A stretch of 64,000 bases of DNA. Source: Ptychodera flava. Taxonomy: Eukaryota > Hemichordata > Enteropneusta > Ptychoderidae. The translations under genes were made by a program, and so were the position numbers. The stretch is taken from assembly GCF_041260155.1 (NCBI RefSeq), contig NC_091948.1, positions 3,022,001 through 3,086,000 on the forward strand, read 5' to 3'. This document shows positions 46,539 to 59,573 of the stretch, piece after piece (position 1 is the first letter of the stretch; every line of letters begins with the position of its first letter). Below the pieces are notes generated by a model. That model was not told where the DNA came from. It ran no database searches and saw only the letters and a program-made list of their open reading frames with translations.

Positions 46539-49500
46539 CTACTGCCAAATTGCTGCATAGTTACCATGTAGGCCCGATGACAACGGCCCCCCTGCGACCA
46601 ACAATCTGGTTCTGGACATGTCATAGCAGTGTGTGTAGACAGAATTTGGATACCTCTCTTGGTCTGCAAAGTACTCTCGATAGATTTCATCACGTTGCTA
46701 ATGATAGGAGGAGAAAAGAAAAAAGCTCCAATCAGTGATAATGATGACAAAGCCCTATATTCACAATGTCACCATGTCTGGTACTAGCATTTCTATGTAT
46801 ATTTTTAACTGACATGGTCAGGCTGAAACAAAGTTAGAACTTTGGTGTTTGAAGTCATCTTAAGACTCTAAAACCTTGTAGCCAGGCACTTTTCAAAACA
46901 AACTCATTATATATTCCAAAATGTTCATATGGGGTAAAATGTCAATTTGAAAGCAATTAAGGTGAAGTACTACGAATTACGTCAAAATTAAGTTGTGGTG
47001 TCATTTTCTTGAAACTTTGCACAAATATTCTTGGAAGTTGTGCAAGTGCAAAAATGAAATAAAAAATGGGGGTCACCACGCTTGTTTCCATGGAAACGGA
47101 CGTTAAAATGGCGTCGTTAGAAATAAATAAAAATGATATAATTCCCTTAACTAAATAAAGCAATTATAAAACGCTTAGCAAATGAGTTAATTTTAATAAA
47201 TACCAAGACTTAAGATCCATATTTATTGAATGTATAGTTTTCATGATGTTTGTGAAGAAATTTTAACATAAGTATCGATTACAAAATGACGATATCGAAA
47301 TTATATCACTACATAATTTTCGAACTTTTCTTCCTGTCGCTTTGAATGGTGTCATTTTGACCAAACTTGGCGAATAAACTCCTGACATAATACCATTTAG
47401 TTTACGCTTTTAATAAAAGGGTGTCACCACGCTACTTTTTACAATATCTCCAGGTGAATTGGTAATTTGCGCCATATAAATGGGAGAGAAATGTTAATTT
47501 TTCGCTCATATTGAATAAAAACCAGCTTCCTAGGGGGTCAAAATATGACAAGGTTATAGGTCACATGTATTTCTAAGACACTGGGTCAAAAAATTAGGTA
47601 AAAGCGCAATTTCAACAATGACAGGTGATGTTAAATACATGCGCTACAAAATAACCCATTTGCGGCAGGCTGGAGTTAAATCTGCGCAGAAACGTTCTAA
47701 AGCGTGTGCACGTCCGAATTCGTCGCCCTTCACCTTAATATTCATACTTGGAAGCCCTTATCCTCAAATTATAAGCATAGATTTCATACAGGTAGTTCAT
47801 TCCACAAATGTTTTTGGTCCAGATTTAAATTACACATCACTTCTGCAAGTTCTTGGCACTGCCATTGCAACAATCATAATAGCTGATTGTTGGCAAACCT
47901 TTTCTGCCATCTTTTAAATATCTTACCCACAAACAAACCCCGAAATCTATCAAAAAGTCCTGGTCAGTTTACTAGGTTCAATGTACGAGGAGACCAGATA
48001 TGTGACGTCATTTATGACCTGGTTTGAGCTCATTTACATAATTCTTTGTTTTTTGAGAATTTCCAACCATACTAGGATCACACTGACATCAAACTGACAA
48101 ATTCGAACTATGTTCAGCCTAATCCAAAACAGAGTGATTTTTGCAACCAGGGTTTTAGTATTTCCACATTCAGCTTTCTAAGATCATCGCCTTTGCACAA
48201 CATCAAAGCTTGAAAGGAGGTCATGGCAAGTTCCTGCCCACACTAAACATACATAGTGAGAAACACATAAACTTTGACACACTGTAATCTACGTGCCTGA
48301 CCGATAACCTTCAGAGCTCAGAGGTTCTGGCACCAGTTCAACAATAGTTCTTGTAGTAAACATCTTCAAGGACATTCTCTTGTTTTCTGGTGTATTACTC
48401 ATACAGGAGCAACATGTCAATATTTTGGTGCTGCTGTATGTAAGAGAGCAAGGCTTGCCTGCATTGTGTACCTTGGTTTCAACAAAATGATTGGCAGTTT
48501 GTTTGTACTACTATTTGCTCTCATTTTATTTCGCTTGCCACTGAGGGTAAATACATGCATATTTTGTGAAAAATCTAGGGCAGCAAGTGGCTTGCCTGAA
48601 CATTACAAAATTGAGTACAATTACTCAATCCTGTAAGAGCACCATTGACTTCTTACTTATATACAATGGTTAGCTAATCAACGACCAAGTTGTTCAATAG
48701 ATTTATGTAAGCTGGTAGTCTATTATGGAATATTGTACACTCACCAAGAAACCCTTCCCTGTCTTGAGTGAACACGCCTCTCCACTGCAACACTCCAAGT
48801 CTAAATATCTCCCCGCCCGAACATCAAAGAACAGCACGGAGCCTGCACCTGTTCCTATTGTAGTGATATGTTCATTAAAACTTACTGAGCGGACACCTGC
48901 AAGGGTTAATCCAAAGGAACACAAGTTTATAGATATTGTATATGTTGTACTATTCTGCTGTTATAATATTCAATAATCAAAGTTCTTATTGTGTGTAAAG
49001 TTTATCTTAGAATTGATCCAATATGCACACACAGCTCCCAGTGCTACGCTGATGACCACACCCCTGTGTTATAACATTATGGTCACACAAAAAATATTTC
49101 TTTAATTCAAATGATTAAGATTACACATTTAGTGTTTACTTTTTATAAGTTCGCAAATGTAAGTTGATGATGGTTATTATTACAGCTATTATGTGTACAT
49201 AATTTTTGACAGAAAAATACCTGTTTTTTAATGACATCACACTTTACATTTACAACAGCCCATCTAAAATATTTTGCCTGTCATGTTTGCCTCTTTTTGA
49301 TGACAAGCTGTGCGCAATAAAGACAGACACAGTCACTCAGGTGGAAAACAAACACACAGAGTAAATCCTGAATTAAGTCTACTCACCACTGCCCCCTTCT
49401 TTAGTGTAAATAGAGCCCACGGACTTGAGCGTCCTGGAGTCCAGGAAAGACACATGTGATTGGGAACCGACAGCGTAAATTGACAGGTCCTTCGCCACGC

Positions 49501-52500
49501 TCAGACACACGTTCTCCCGACAATATGGCAGTTCATTTGTAAATTTTTGAGACAAGGTACTGGCATCCCACATGTGGATGTTGCCGTTTGTAGACAAAGC
49601 AGCTATTTCCTGGTGAAGTAATGAGAAGTATTGTTACTCTCTTGGTAAAAAGGGCAACATTAGCATCTACTTGAAGAATAACAAGCGTCTTTTCTGTGTG
49701 GCCTTGAATATAAATAATACAGACATCTATACAGCAAGAAACACTTATTTGACTCTTAATCAGCAGGAAGATTCCTGTGGCGATTACAAGCCTTCATATC
49801 TTGACACTTCATTTTTTCCTTATACACATCTTTTACATTTTCAATGGCAAACACAGGAATGAAAGATTGTTCAAACTGACAACAATCCTTTCATTCTTTC
49901 TGCAATCAATTGCAAGAGTCAAAACATGGTTTTTTTGTATTCAAGTAAGAAAATATGTAATTCCACTAAAAATCAGCTCATGTTCATTGAATCCATCAAT
50001 AATGGTCATTGACTTACCTGAGTTAAATCGTTGAAAACTAAAGCCCGAACTTTTTCGCCTGACTTGCACGTCTCTCTAGCAATAGGAGTTATCCTCATGT
50101 ATCTGGGCAAAGGACAGCCTGGCATGTCAATATCTCTGTAAATATCTTCATTGATGGACCAGAGAGCTATTGTATTGTCTCTTGAACCTGCAAAGTACAG
50201 TTGGATTCATAAATTCAGCTTGGTGACAACTCTTGACCTGAATCTGTCATTGCGTTGCAAAACAATGTCATAAAACTGAGTCAACCACCTAAAAAATGAT
50301 TTAGAGTGTGGAACATAATTTATGCGTGTTTGCCTGGAATTGAGCTGACTGTACTGCTACTGGCAATGATATGGTTGCGATACATGGCCATCTATGTCTG
50401 ACATAGACTGATGCAACCACATACAGTATCAAAGGTTCAATTTCCTCATTATTTAATCTCCTCTAGGAAAAGCCCTGGACATTACATGATTATTCTATAT
50501 ATTGTGGTCAAGGCTAACTTTATTTCCAACTACAAGGCTATTAGGGTTTTTTTTTGGTATCACTTGCATATTGTATTTTAAACTACAAGGACATGCACAT
50601 ATTTACAAGTGTCAAATGCATAAATTCACTAAGCCCACTCACAGTATGAACACAGACCAAACAGACTGAATTGAAATATTCAGTAAACTATTCAACATAA
50701 ATTCATAAACCTATGGGTACTTGATATTTTTGCCATGACCTGTTTATGTGTTCTGAATTGGAATTACAGCAGAGTATCAGCTTACAGCATCTCCATACTT
50801 GCGCATGACTTATCTCTTCAAACGACATGAAATTATTTGTTTGCACACATACCTAACGGTATGTTATCTCGAATTATAATTTTCTTACACCGGTTATAGA
50901 TCAACACTTCGCATGTTGTGACATACAACAGTATAGAGAATTGCATGACAGTGATAAAGTGGGTCCAAAATTAGTGTATCATTACCTGTGACAAGAAATT
51001 GGTCATCCAACCATGCCATGCTGAATATCCAGTCTTTATGGCAATTCTGAAGGGTAATGGGAAAATACGACTTTGCAATATGATTGTTGGATAAATATCT
51101 TGCAAATTCAAAATCTGCAACCTACTTACAACAGTGAAACCGGCAGCGATTAGAGAATGATGACATGGACAAATGTCATAACTCCAGTCTCTTGTGTAAA
51201 ATTTCAGATTCAACACATCTGTGTTGCATACCTTTGGTGATAAACATATTGCCTTTCACAAATGACAGCCGATAAAAGTGATGACCCTCCATGAAAACTG
51301 CCTGTTACAAGGATGTTGTTTGTGACATCTATATATATATATATATATATATATAAACACTGTGAACTTCCAACTACAAATACCACATGGGCATGGCTGG
51401 GATCCTAACTTCATAGCAATGTAAAGGACAGCAAATAGTCATCAAGGACATTTCGAAGGTATGCGGACTGCAAATTTGTAATTTCATATGTCATCGTGAC
51501 TCCAAAATATATCATCATCTAGCAACTGTTTAATACAAATTTAGTCAATTTTCCTAAGGAATTACTTACTTTTCCAAGGCAGACAGGATCAAATGTTGGC
51601 AGTTTGTAGACAGCTGGAGTGTTAGGGTCCTCTCCTCCCGTGGCAAGGAGCATCCTGCTCGGGTTGATAGTAATGCTGTGAATCCCTCCTGTCCGTGTTT
51701 CTGACAGTGTGTCACCCTCTCCTTTGAGGAGGGGAATTTGGAACTTCTGCTTCGTCTGAAGGTCCAGAACTAGCAGCTGTTCAGAGAAAATGCGGAAGGG
51801 AAATTGTCAATATACTTCAATGCTGAGGGGGAAAGTAATACTTTAATACACCGTTTATATTGGGGGACACATGTATTGTGTAAGAGACAAAAGTAAATCT
51901 CCTTTTATTAATTTGGTTGACATAGTATGAATATCTTGATGAAGATGCACATTGTCATTTAGTAAACAGAAGGATTATCTTACCAGCCCGAGCTTCCGAA
52001 ATCAATATATTGGTGTATTAAAATTAATAAAAGGAGTGATATTCTCTTGAAGTTTCAGGTTGCTCAATCAACAACTGGGTTATCATGTCATTTATCATAG
52101 GCACCCTGTTTACTGGTAATTTAGCCATGGTGTTTATCTGTGTCACAACTGATTCCAATGACCCCCTGAACTATTATCACTGAAACACAACCACAGCTCA
52201 TGACCTCTGCCCTCTGAATTCAATACCCTTCATCTCATCTGCTAGATGATGGGCAAAAGATCAGAAAAAGAGTACAAAAATAAAATAATCCAGTCCTATA
52301 AATTCTTATTCCTGCTGCTTTAGCCCTATCTGTGCAAGGGCTTCATTTCACAGAGAAACCAACATATTGATTCTGAAGCTCGGCTGGTAAGATAATCCTT
52401 CTGTTTACTAAATGGCAATGTGTATCTTCATCAAAATATTCACACTATGTCACCCAAAATATTTGGATGTAACACAATACACTCTGCCAACACACAGATT

Positions 52501-52859
52501 TTAAGGTGACTTACTGTATTGCACTTGGTGCCAATGATAACTTGATTCTCTGAAAGCCATTCAGAGGCAAAGACTTTGTTGACTTCACCAAGATTGAACT
52601 CATGCTCCCTCAGTAGCAGTGGCATTTTCTGCGCAGACAGTCTGCTGATGGCATCCCTTGGTGGCTTGGCCAGGCCAACTTGACGCCCTTGTGTGTACTG
52701 GAAGACAGACATGACTTCTTCTTCTGGATATGTCAGTCTCTTGATGGCAGAGAACGAAGTCAGCCTTCTGCTCAAATTGAGCCCAATATTAGAAGTTGCA
52801 CGTCTGGTTCTCCCTCTAGAAGTTTGCCGGTTGATTTGTACATTCACTATCAAACGACT
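46539..52859 (-). CDS. DCAF12: DCAF12, WD40 substrate receptor of CUL4-DDB1 (start not found)
   Basis: Exons: 52515 to about 52859, 51570-51776, 50986-51046, 50018-50187, 49387-49609, 48745-48896, 46539-46697. All joins agree in phase. Blocks in order: [20 protein letters not shown] and [54 protein letters not shown] and [30 protein letters not shown] and [35 protein letters not shown] and LKTGKGFL; and a last exon with [20 protein letters not shown] and [11 protein letters not shown], then TAG. This is a WD40 propeller of about 440 residues against about 453 in human. Known: DCAF12 recruits proteins with C-terminal acidic (Glu-Glu) degrons to the CRL4 ubiquitin ligase. The first recognised exon opens with a basic stretch ([13 protein letters not shown]) but no in-frame ATG, so a short upstream coding exon probably lies between 52.9 and 54.3 kb. 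The last exon has no long open frame around it. Confidence 0.93.
46957..47738. mobile_element. 0.78 kb TTAA-bounded element, copy 2
   Basis: Nearly identical to 25900-26680 along its whole length and in the same orientation. It starts TTAAGGTGAAGTACTACGAA and ends TTCGTCGCCCTTCACCTTAA. It lies in the last intron of DCAF12. The right end here is a better inverse of the left end than in copy 1. Confidence 0.85.
51330..51355. repeat. AT dinucleotide microsatellite
   Basis: An uninterrupted TA repeat of about 26 bases within a DCAF12 intron. Confidence 0.9.
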
Positions 52860-54300
52860 CTTTTATCTGTATGGGCAACATAATGTAATCTTTTTTAATA
52901 AATTAAATAATTGATAATTACATTCATTACATGTTGATACACAAAAAAATAACAGGACTTTACAGTTTTCCATGCCTCCCATGTTGAATGTTTTCACATG
53001 TACATCAGCTTCAGCCCACTGAAATTAAAAACTCAGAGATAACATGTCACTGATAATGCATATCACGAATTTTGCAAGCTACCATGTTGACTATGGTTGA
53101 CCGGAACTCGAAACAAAAGATGAAGCCAAAGACAATGGCTAAACCTTGCGTTACAATTACACTCTCAGGGTGGAAATTTAAGTGTTAAATACGTTTCTCT
53201 GCCATTCAATGTTGTAATATTGTATTACTCGTTCTTGTTTAAATCACTAGAGTATGTAATGAATCCTATGGGTATTTTATTTTAATTCAGTATGTACTCA
53301 TTGCAGTTTTAATATCTGGAAAGTTACTTTTTCTTCTGAAGATCATATTATACATCTAATCATGCTGTAAAGGTTTCCTGTGCTGGTTTAAAATCATTTG
53401 GTTTCTTCACAGGCCCTCTATTGAAGGTGGTGCAAAAAGCTTTGATTCTTAATTTTGCCATTTTTAAGAGAAAATAACTTCAAATCAATGCCAGTACCCT
53501 GGATGTACGTCAGTTTACGTCCAAAACACGTTTCACAACAGTGACGTCACGTCTTGTCACTTATCGTAGCTTGGCTTGGCTCAGAGCCAACTCACTTACA
53601 TGTAAACAAATAACAAGATGGTGCACCGGATCAGCATAAGCCATTTGGCCTGACTGAACGAAACGGAACCTACAGTAGTTACATGTATGATATTCTCTTG
53701 GGGTTCAAACACAAACACACTGTCATTGCCAAAATTTATCAATAATCGAGTGATAACGTCTTTTACGAGTAGAATGAACGGGGCAGCATGCAGCAAGGTG
53801 TACACTAAATTTGAGACTGGGCGCGGGACACTGTTACAGTCTTGACTTTCGCCGGTAAGGCCGGAGACCCGGGCCATCAAAGTTTTAGCGTATACGAAAT
53901 GATAATCGATGACAGTGGCACCGTAGTTCTTAGTTTACCCGGTTGCTAGACGTTAGCCCGCCTTCGTTCAGCACAATAGAACAGAGACTTCACAGAATGG
54001 AGAAACCATGGAGCTAGAAACGGATCTAGCTCCATGGAGAAACAGACAAGAGAGAACCCCTGACATCATTTTTACAGAAATACGTACAGAGGCCATCCGG
54101 GAAAACGGTACTTGACTATTCTACCAGGTCATGGATAACTTTCGGGGTAAACGCCAAGAAGATATACTTGCACATACCTTATTTAAGACTGTGGTGAGAA
54201 GAAAATTGAATCTTTCGACAGCTCTCAAACGCTTCGCATTTTGAAACAGTCACTACGGGTTTGAATACTGACCTCAGCCGCACTGTTTACGTTTTCTGTT
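52860..54300. other. 5' region of DCAF12
   Basis: The first exon and promoter of DCAF12 should be here on the minus strand. A CpG-richer patch lies near 53820-54130, and a good donor, AT/GTAAGT, reads on the minus strand near 53598. A 93-codon minus-strand frame from the ATG at 53877 ends over that donor, but its product is not basic and resembles nothing I know. I could not choose the true first exon. A small fold-back, CATGGAGCTAG/CTAGCTCCATG, lies at 54007-54035. Confidence 0.4.
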
Positions 54301-54984
54301 CAATTAAATTTGAATACATATTCCGGAATTGCGCGTGCGTACAATTCCCCTGACGTGCACCTAAGGAAGAGATGATTTCATTGGCCAAGATAAACACCAA
54401 ATTATTGTCGCTAATGAAAGTTAGTTTGATCAAAAGCCAATTATTTTATATTTTAAAAATAGCAATCTTCAGATAATATGTGTTTTAAGCTTTATGTCAT
54501 AACATTTACGGATCAAAAAGAGGACAATCCAATATTGTTTACTTTTAATGTATTCGCCAGCAGCGAATCACAACTGTCGACACAAGAGTATAGATGACTC
54601 GCTGGGTGACCAATCAGAAGCTTATAAATGAAGGCGTTGTCCCTGCGTCATAGTCATGTGCTGATGCATTGCCGTGGTTGGAGTCTGGTCTGAACCAGTT
54701 TTTTCTAGCCAAAGCAGAACGATGAAACGGCGGGCCGGGCGCGTAAACAAGCGTGCTCTGATTGTGTGGGGTGGATCTTGTTTTGGCTGTTCTGACAGCT
54801 GTTCTGATAAACGCCGTTGCCTTTGAGAGTTCATCTCAACCTGAGTACGAGCTCGAGGGTAGCTCTACAGGTTGTAGCTGATGAATATACCATCATCTCC
54901 AGCTTATGGTGTGTATATTTCACAACTCCTGAGATAGAGTAGAGCATGCAATTCATATGAAGACTTTCGAGTTAGACACAGTCT

Positions 54985-55143
54985 ATGGCTCAAAAGTTAG
55001 TGAGGCAAGGATTCTCAGAAAGTAGATTAGTGAAATCATTTAAGAAGTTCTACGGTAGATACGGAGATGTTGTAGCAAAATATGACCTGTCTGTTACTCA
55101 AATGATGAGTGACAGCATACCAAATTTTGACTCACAAAAGTAA
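54985..55143 (+). pseudogene. Retroelement polymerase C-terminal-like fragment
   Basis: A 52-codon frame contains LVRQGFSESRLVKSFKKFYG followed by RYGDVVAKYDLSVTQMMSD. The pattern of a Gln-Gly start, an Arg-Leu step, K-F-Y-G-R-Y and a Lys-Tyr segment near the end resembles the C-terminal tail seen after reverse transcriptase domains in some invertebrate retroelements. No upstream polymerase domain is attached, so if real it is an isolated fragment. Confidence 0.4.
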
Positions 55144-55501
55144 TTTGGTGAATTCACCAAATAACAATAGATTTGTCGCTTTGGGTCAATCTTGACAGGT
55201 GCGGGTAGCTGGCAGGGTACGCTTACCCATTCCGGACTCCTGGTACCACCACTAGGCCTATTTTGTGGTTCAAGATGACCCCATTGCCTTTGTCATTTTC
55301 AATATGTTCCTTGGACCTGGTAAAGTTCTTAGTTACCTTGAATAATAACGATTATTGGACCTGATTTGATGTCTATTGCCATGCATGCAGAGCTCACCTC
55401 AACCATGGTTACTCCGAAGACCGTGCCTCACCAGCTCAAATCTCTCCAACATTTTTGTGAAATTCAAAATACTTCCAAACGAGTGATGTTCGTAACACCA
55501 T

Positions 55502-56187
55502 AAGGGAGCCATCATTATTGACGGCCGGGGGGTGGGTGGAGGAAGTTCATCGTAAACTCTGGAATTTCGAGTACCCCCCCCCCCCCCCCGCCAATCTCGA
55601 TGAATTTGAATAACCCACCTCTCTAACACAGAAATTTTGACTGACCCCCCCCCCCCCCACTCAGAAAAGTTAAATATCAAGACGTGTATTTGGAAATTTA
55701 CAAAAATACAGCAATGGTAAAGACCTTTCATATATCATGGTGTACCCTGCTACATTATCATCGGTTATCTCATCATGGTTGGAAAACGTGAAACCAACAA
55801 AATGACATTAAAAGTCACGACAAAATTTACAGTTAAAAACTCACGCTATAACCAGTATATCCAATCATACAGTATCATTTAATTTGAATAGGTATCACCA
55901 TAGGGTTTTCACTAAGATATCTGGACAAGGCAGAATTTGAAAGTACAGGCTGCAGGCTGAGACTGCTGAGGGGGAAAGTGTCAGAAGAGGTTGTAACCTC
56001 TGTTACGTTGAAAAAAATGATGTGTGAAATGGTGCAATATGAGAGGTGTTCAATTCATTTACACAAAAAATTGAGTAACCCCTTCTTTCTCTTCCCATTT
56101 TGAGCAACTGCCTTGTAACTTTAGATTTTTGAGCGACCCCTCACATTCGGCCTCCGATCCCAGGCCGTAAACAATGATGGCTCCCTA
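55502..56187. mobile_element. Inverted-repeat element family G, copy 2 (0.69 kb)
   Basis: The ends AAGGGAGCCATCATTATTGA and, on the other strand, AGGGAGCCATCATTGTTTAC match the copy at 15418-16192, while the interior is inverted relative to it. It contains two poly-C runs and no coding frame. Confidence 0.7.
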
Positions 56188-56654
56188 ATCATCACCATGG
56201 ATGCTGTTGTCGTGAATATCATCACATCCGACAAATCTCATTAATTCGAATACCCATGTTTAGTTTTATAGGGTTCATATGAAACTACCACTGCAGACTT
56301 GACAGTGAGTCAAACACACAATTTTGATATTCAAAGTTCGCTCGTATCTGATTTCATACAGTTCAGTCATGCATTTTAAATCATATAAATGCAACATCAT
56401 TTTTCATGTCACATTACAACATTTATCTTGTAATTTTTTTAAACTGATAAAACGTTGTTAGGCCTACTCTCATTCGGACTATAATTCCTTTCTTTTCCTG
56501 TATCCTGGATTACAAGCCCTGGAACATATGTAGTCTAAATTTTAATACGATTGAGTCAATCAAAATTGGTTTACTAGCTAGCAGTACCCATACCCACGTT
56601 CAATATGAACAGAACTTTCCAGAGTGGCTTTGTATCGCATGTTTTTCATCTATG

Positions 56655-57732
56655 CATTTTTTCAGCTGCATTTAATGCAGTGACACTCTACACTACTACC
56701 ACGTTGTGCAGATAACATGGGATTGTCTGACACAGCAGTAGCTTGGTTCCTATCGTACCTTACTGATCGTTCACAGGTAACTAATATTCAAGGCACCTAT
56801 ACCACATTCATTGCAATATGGTGTACCCAAAGTTTCTGTTTTGGGTAGAATATTGTTCACAGTCTACACCCCGCCTCTTGGTAACATCATCCGTCACCAT
56901 AAGGTCAATTTTCACCTATATGCTAATGATTCTCAACTGTACCAGTGTTTGAAATTCAAAAACATGACTGAAGCTATACGTAAAATGGAAACTACAGTGA
57001 CAGAAATCCACAGATTTATGAATGACAACGTAGTGAAGCTTAATTCTGACAAGACAGAGGTCATATTCTTTGGATCATCCAGAAGCATCAAAATCCCATC
57101 TATCCACACCATTAGTAACGATACCGGACCTAATCTCAACAACAAAAGACCATGTCATCCAGGTATGCAAAACTGCAAACTATTACATCAGAAATATTGG
57201 AAGAATTCGGAAGTATTTAACACGGGAAACAACCATATACCTTGTTCACGCCTTTGTATCTTACAGGCTAGATTTTGGAAATGGTATCCTGTATGGTATA
57301 TCCAAGAGCCTCAACAAACTACAACGGATACAAAACACTGCAACGACTCATTGTTAAGACCATTACACCAATTCTTAATTATCTTCATTGATTACTGATA
57401 CAACAGAGAATAGACTGATACAACTGAGAATAGAATTTAAGATTCTTCTCTTTGCATTTCATGCAAGCCATGGCTTAAACATCTGCGATCTCATCATTCT
57501 TCATCAGCTATCATGTAATCTTCGGTCCGGCCGAAAGCATCTTCTTGCTAAAGTTCCGAGTCCAACTCGACTGAAATCATTTGGTGATCGAGCATTTGCT
57601 CATGTACCACAGCTATGGAATATTTTGCTTCTTGAGATAAGGGAATCTACTGTGACTGTTTTTACATTTAAATGGCAAGCATACTCCTCCCACACTTTCC
57701 ATACTTTTTGGGGTCGACATTCACGTTATTAG
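56655..57732 (+). pseudogene. Broken LINE reverse transcriptase (3' part)
   Basis: Three frames are needed. GLSDTAVAWFLSYLTDRSQV (about 56718) and QYGVPKVSVLGRILFTVYT with HLYANDSQLYQC (56811-57130) are reverse transcriptase palm motifs. KLQRIQNTATTHC (from 57070, +1 frame) and a 57388-57732 frame with LKSFGDRAFAHVPQLWN form the C-terminal part seen in non-LTR (CR1/Jockey-like) elements. The catalytic YADD-type motif reads YAND, and the normal GVPQGSVLGP reads GVPKVSVLGR. Several frame breaks, no 5' part and no poly(A) tail mark it as a dead, 5'-truncated copy. Confidence 0.85.
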
Positions 57733-58479
57733 TAATAGTTTTTTCAAACAGCCCCTAAAATCAACCCCTTTAATTATTTCCTCTAAATAAACCCACCCCT
57801 CAATTGCAATAACCCCCTCCAATAGACAATCTCTACAAACAAAATATAATTTCAACTTCAATGCTTTATTAATAATATTCATTTTCATAAGTATTTATAT
57901 ATTTTGCATAGACAATAGATGCCTTTTCCGCCTGTGTATGTTCAAGACAGTGAGTATTTTGAAGAGTATTGTAACTTCCGATACAGTAAAAACCATGCCA
58001 TCACGAACGAATACCAGTCCAGCCATGTATACAATAATGGCTATTTCTGTATTGAACGCCAATTACGATAATGATGCTGAATATGGAAACGGAAATCCTT
58101 AAAGTAAAGTTATAACCAAAGGAGTTGAATGTGCTAATTGCGAACTCACAAAGAGTTTCATTTCCTTCAAAAGATGCCAAACTCCCCTAGTTACAACACC
58201 CGTCACAGCAATGACAAGACAGTCGATATTGTGACGATAGATGCCATTTCCGCCTTTGGTAAGCTCATTACGAGTACTTGTTATTCGTTTCTGGTATGCA
58301 GGTGATGGAGTTTCTCACGTGGGCCACTTAAGTCTCACTTTGACCGTCTTCGTTTTCCATTTCTCATACTACAATATCGTGTCATCTTGCCAGGTGTGCC
58401 TGTTCCATGATTGATGTAATCAATGAATTTGATCAATCTTTTGCGAACTGTTCAGTGTAAGCTTAGGTCGCAAAATTAT

Positions 58480-58560
58480 TGCCTAGACCCTATGCGTCGC
58501 GTACGGCCTACATGCCTCCGACGGCACGGAGGCCGTAAGCTACGCATAGGGTCTAGGCAA
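58480..58560. repeat. Hairpin with 19 nt perfect outer arms
   Basis: TTGCCTAGACCCTATGCGT and ACGCATAGGGTCTAGGCAA are perfect inverses. They enclose ACGGCCT.../AGGCCGT and CCTCCG/CGGAGG. CAAAATTA occurs just outside on both sides, a possible 8 bp target duplication (58471-58478 and 58561-58568). This is a fold-back element. Confidence 0.7.
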
Positions 58561-59346
58561 CAAAATTACGGCAATAACATTTTGAAGTATGTCCAATCGA
58601 GCAGCACTTAATATAAGTGTCTTAAAAAAAAAAAAAATCAAGAATACAGTCTGACTTGGTATCTTTTTGGTTACTACCTATATTTTTACAAAATGGAAGA
58701 ATCTGCTACTCAAACTGGAAGGTTTCATGAATCTTTCGTATGTAGATGATCAATGGCAAAAAAAAAAAAAAAAAAATAAAAAAAAAATTGCAATACTGGC
58801 CGTATTTCTGCATGAGGGGAAGTGTAATCAATTTGAATTTCCAGTTAAAAACAAACAAATACTGTCGACATAATTCATTTTCACTATGAGTTAAACGGTG
58901 CTCAGAATGTTCAGGATCATCATATCGTTTTGGTAACAGCGCCCTCAGCGTTTTTTTTTCGTTAGGTGTGCCGTTCAGGCTGTCATTAATTTGGTACATT
59001 CAAATGCTATTTGGGGTAAAAGCCCCAAAGTAACTGTAACTTCAACTCTGTTCATGGTTTTGTTTTTTAAATTAACTTCAATGTTATGCTTTATATCTTT
59101 AAGCGTGGCCGAATATCCAGTATTCATCATGTCATCTAGTGAGTGACATGGTGTTGTTAAATGTTGCTTTTTTAACTGCTGTAGCAGGACGCGTATACTA
59201 TCATTCTTTAAAATCAAAAAGCAACTAACAATCTCGATGAAACTAGTATTTAGCATCTGGGAATAAGTACACAAAGATTTCAAGCGGCAATTTGCTATCG
59301 ATTTGCTTTGGATATGCAAGCTTCTACTGTGTATTCTATCTTCAGC

Positions 59347-59573
59347 TTTACTCTTTGAGTGCTGTATTTTTTTCTCACCACAATTTTAGTGCAACATTTT
59401 ATCAATTTTCATGAATTTTTCTTTAATCTATTTGAGAGTTTTGGACTAGATAGGCATTACATTTTATTGGCTACAGTTTTGCATCAAAATTTTGGCAAAA
59501 ATTTGACAAAAAAATTGCCAGGAGTAAATTTTATTGAGGTGACAAAAATTGACTTTTGCCCTCAAAGAGTTAA
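59347..59573. mobile_element. TTAA-bounded element, copy 2 of the 44593 family
   Basis: The left end TTTACTCTTTGAGTGCTG and right end CCCTCAAAGAGTTAA correspond to 44593-44811, with the shared interior TTTTGGCAAAAAT. It is more diverged, and the left TTAA is mutated to TTTA. Confidence 0.65.

Noticed and set aside
46412..46750. 108-codon frames on both strands around 46.5 kb
   Set aside because: Shadows of the last DCAF12 exon, which is read in a third frame (46539-46697).
53596..53880. 93-94-codon minus-strand frame upstream of DCAF12
   Set aside because: Tempting as a first exon because a GTAAGT donor overlaps its end, but the product does not resemble the basic DCAF12 N terminus and phase into the next exon is uncertain.
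54622..54834. 70-codon minus-strand frame
   Set aside because: No homology recognised and no splice context; likely chance in GC-richer sequence.
56933..57145. Minus-strand frame within the LINE
   Set aside because: Antisense shadow of the reverse transcriptase reading frame.
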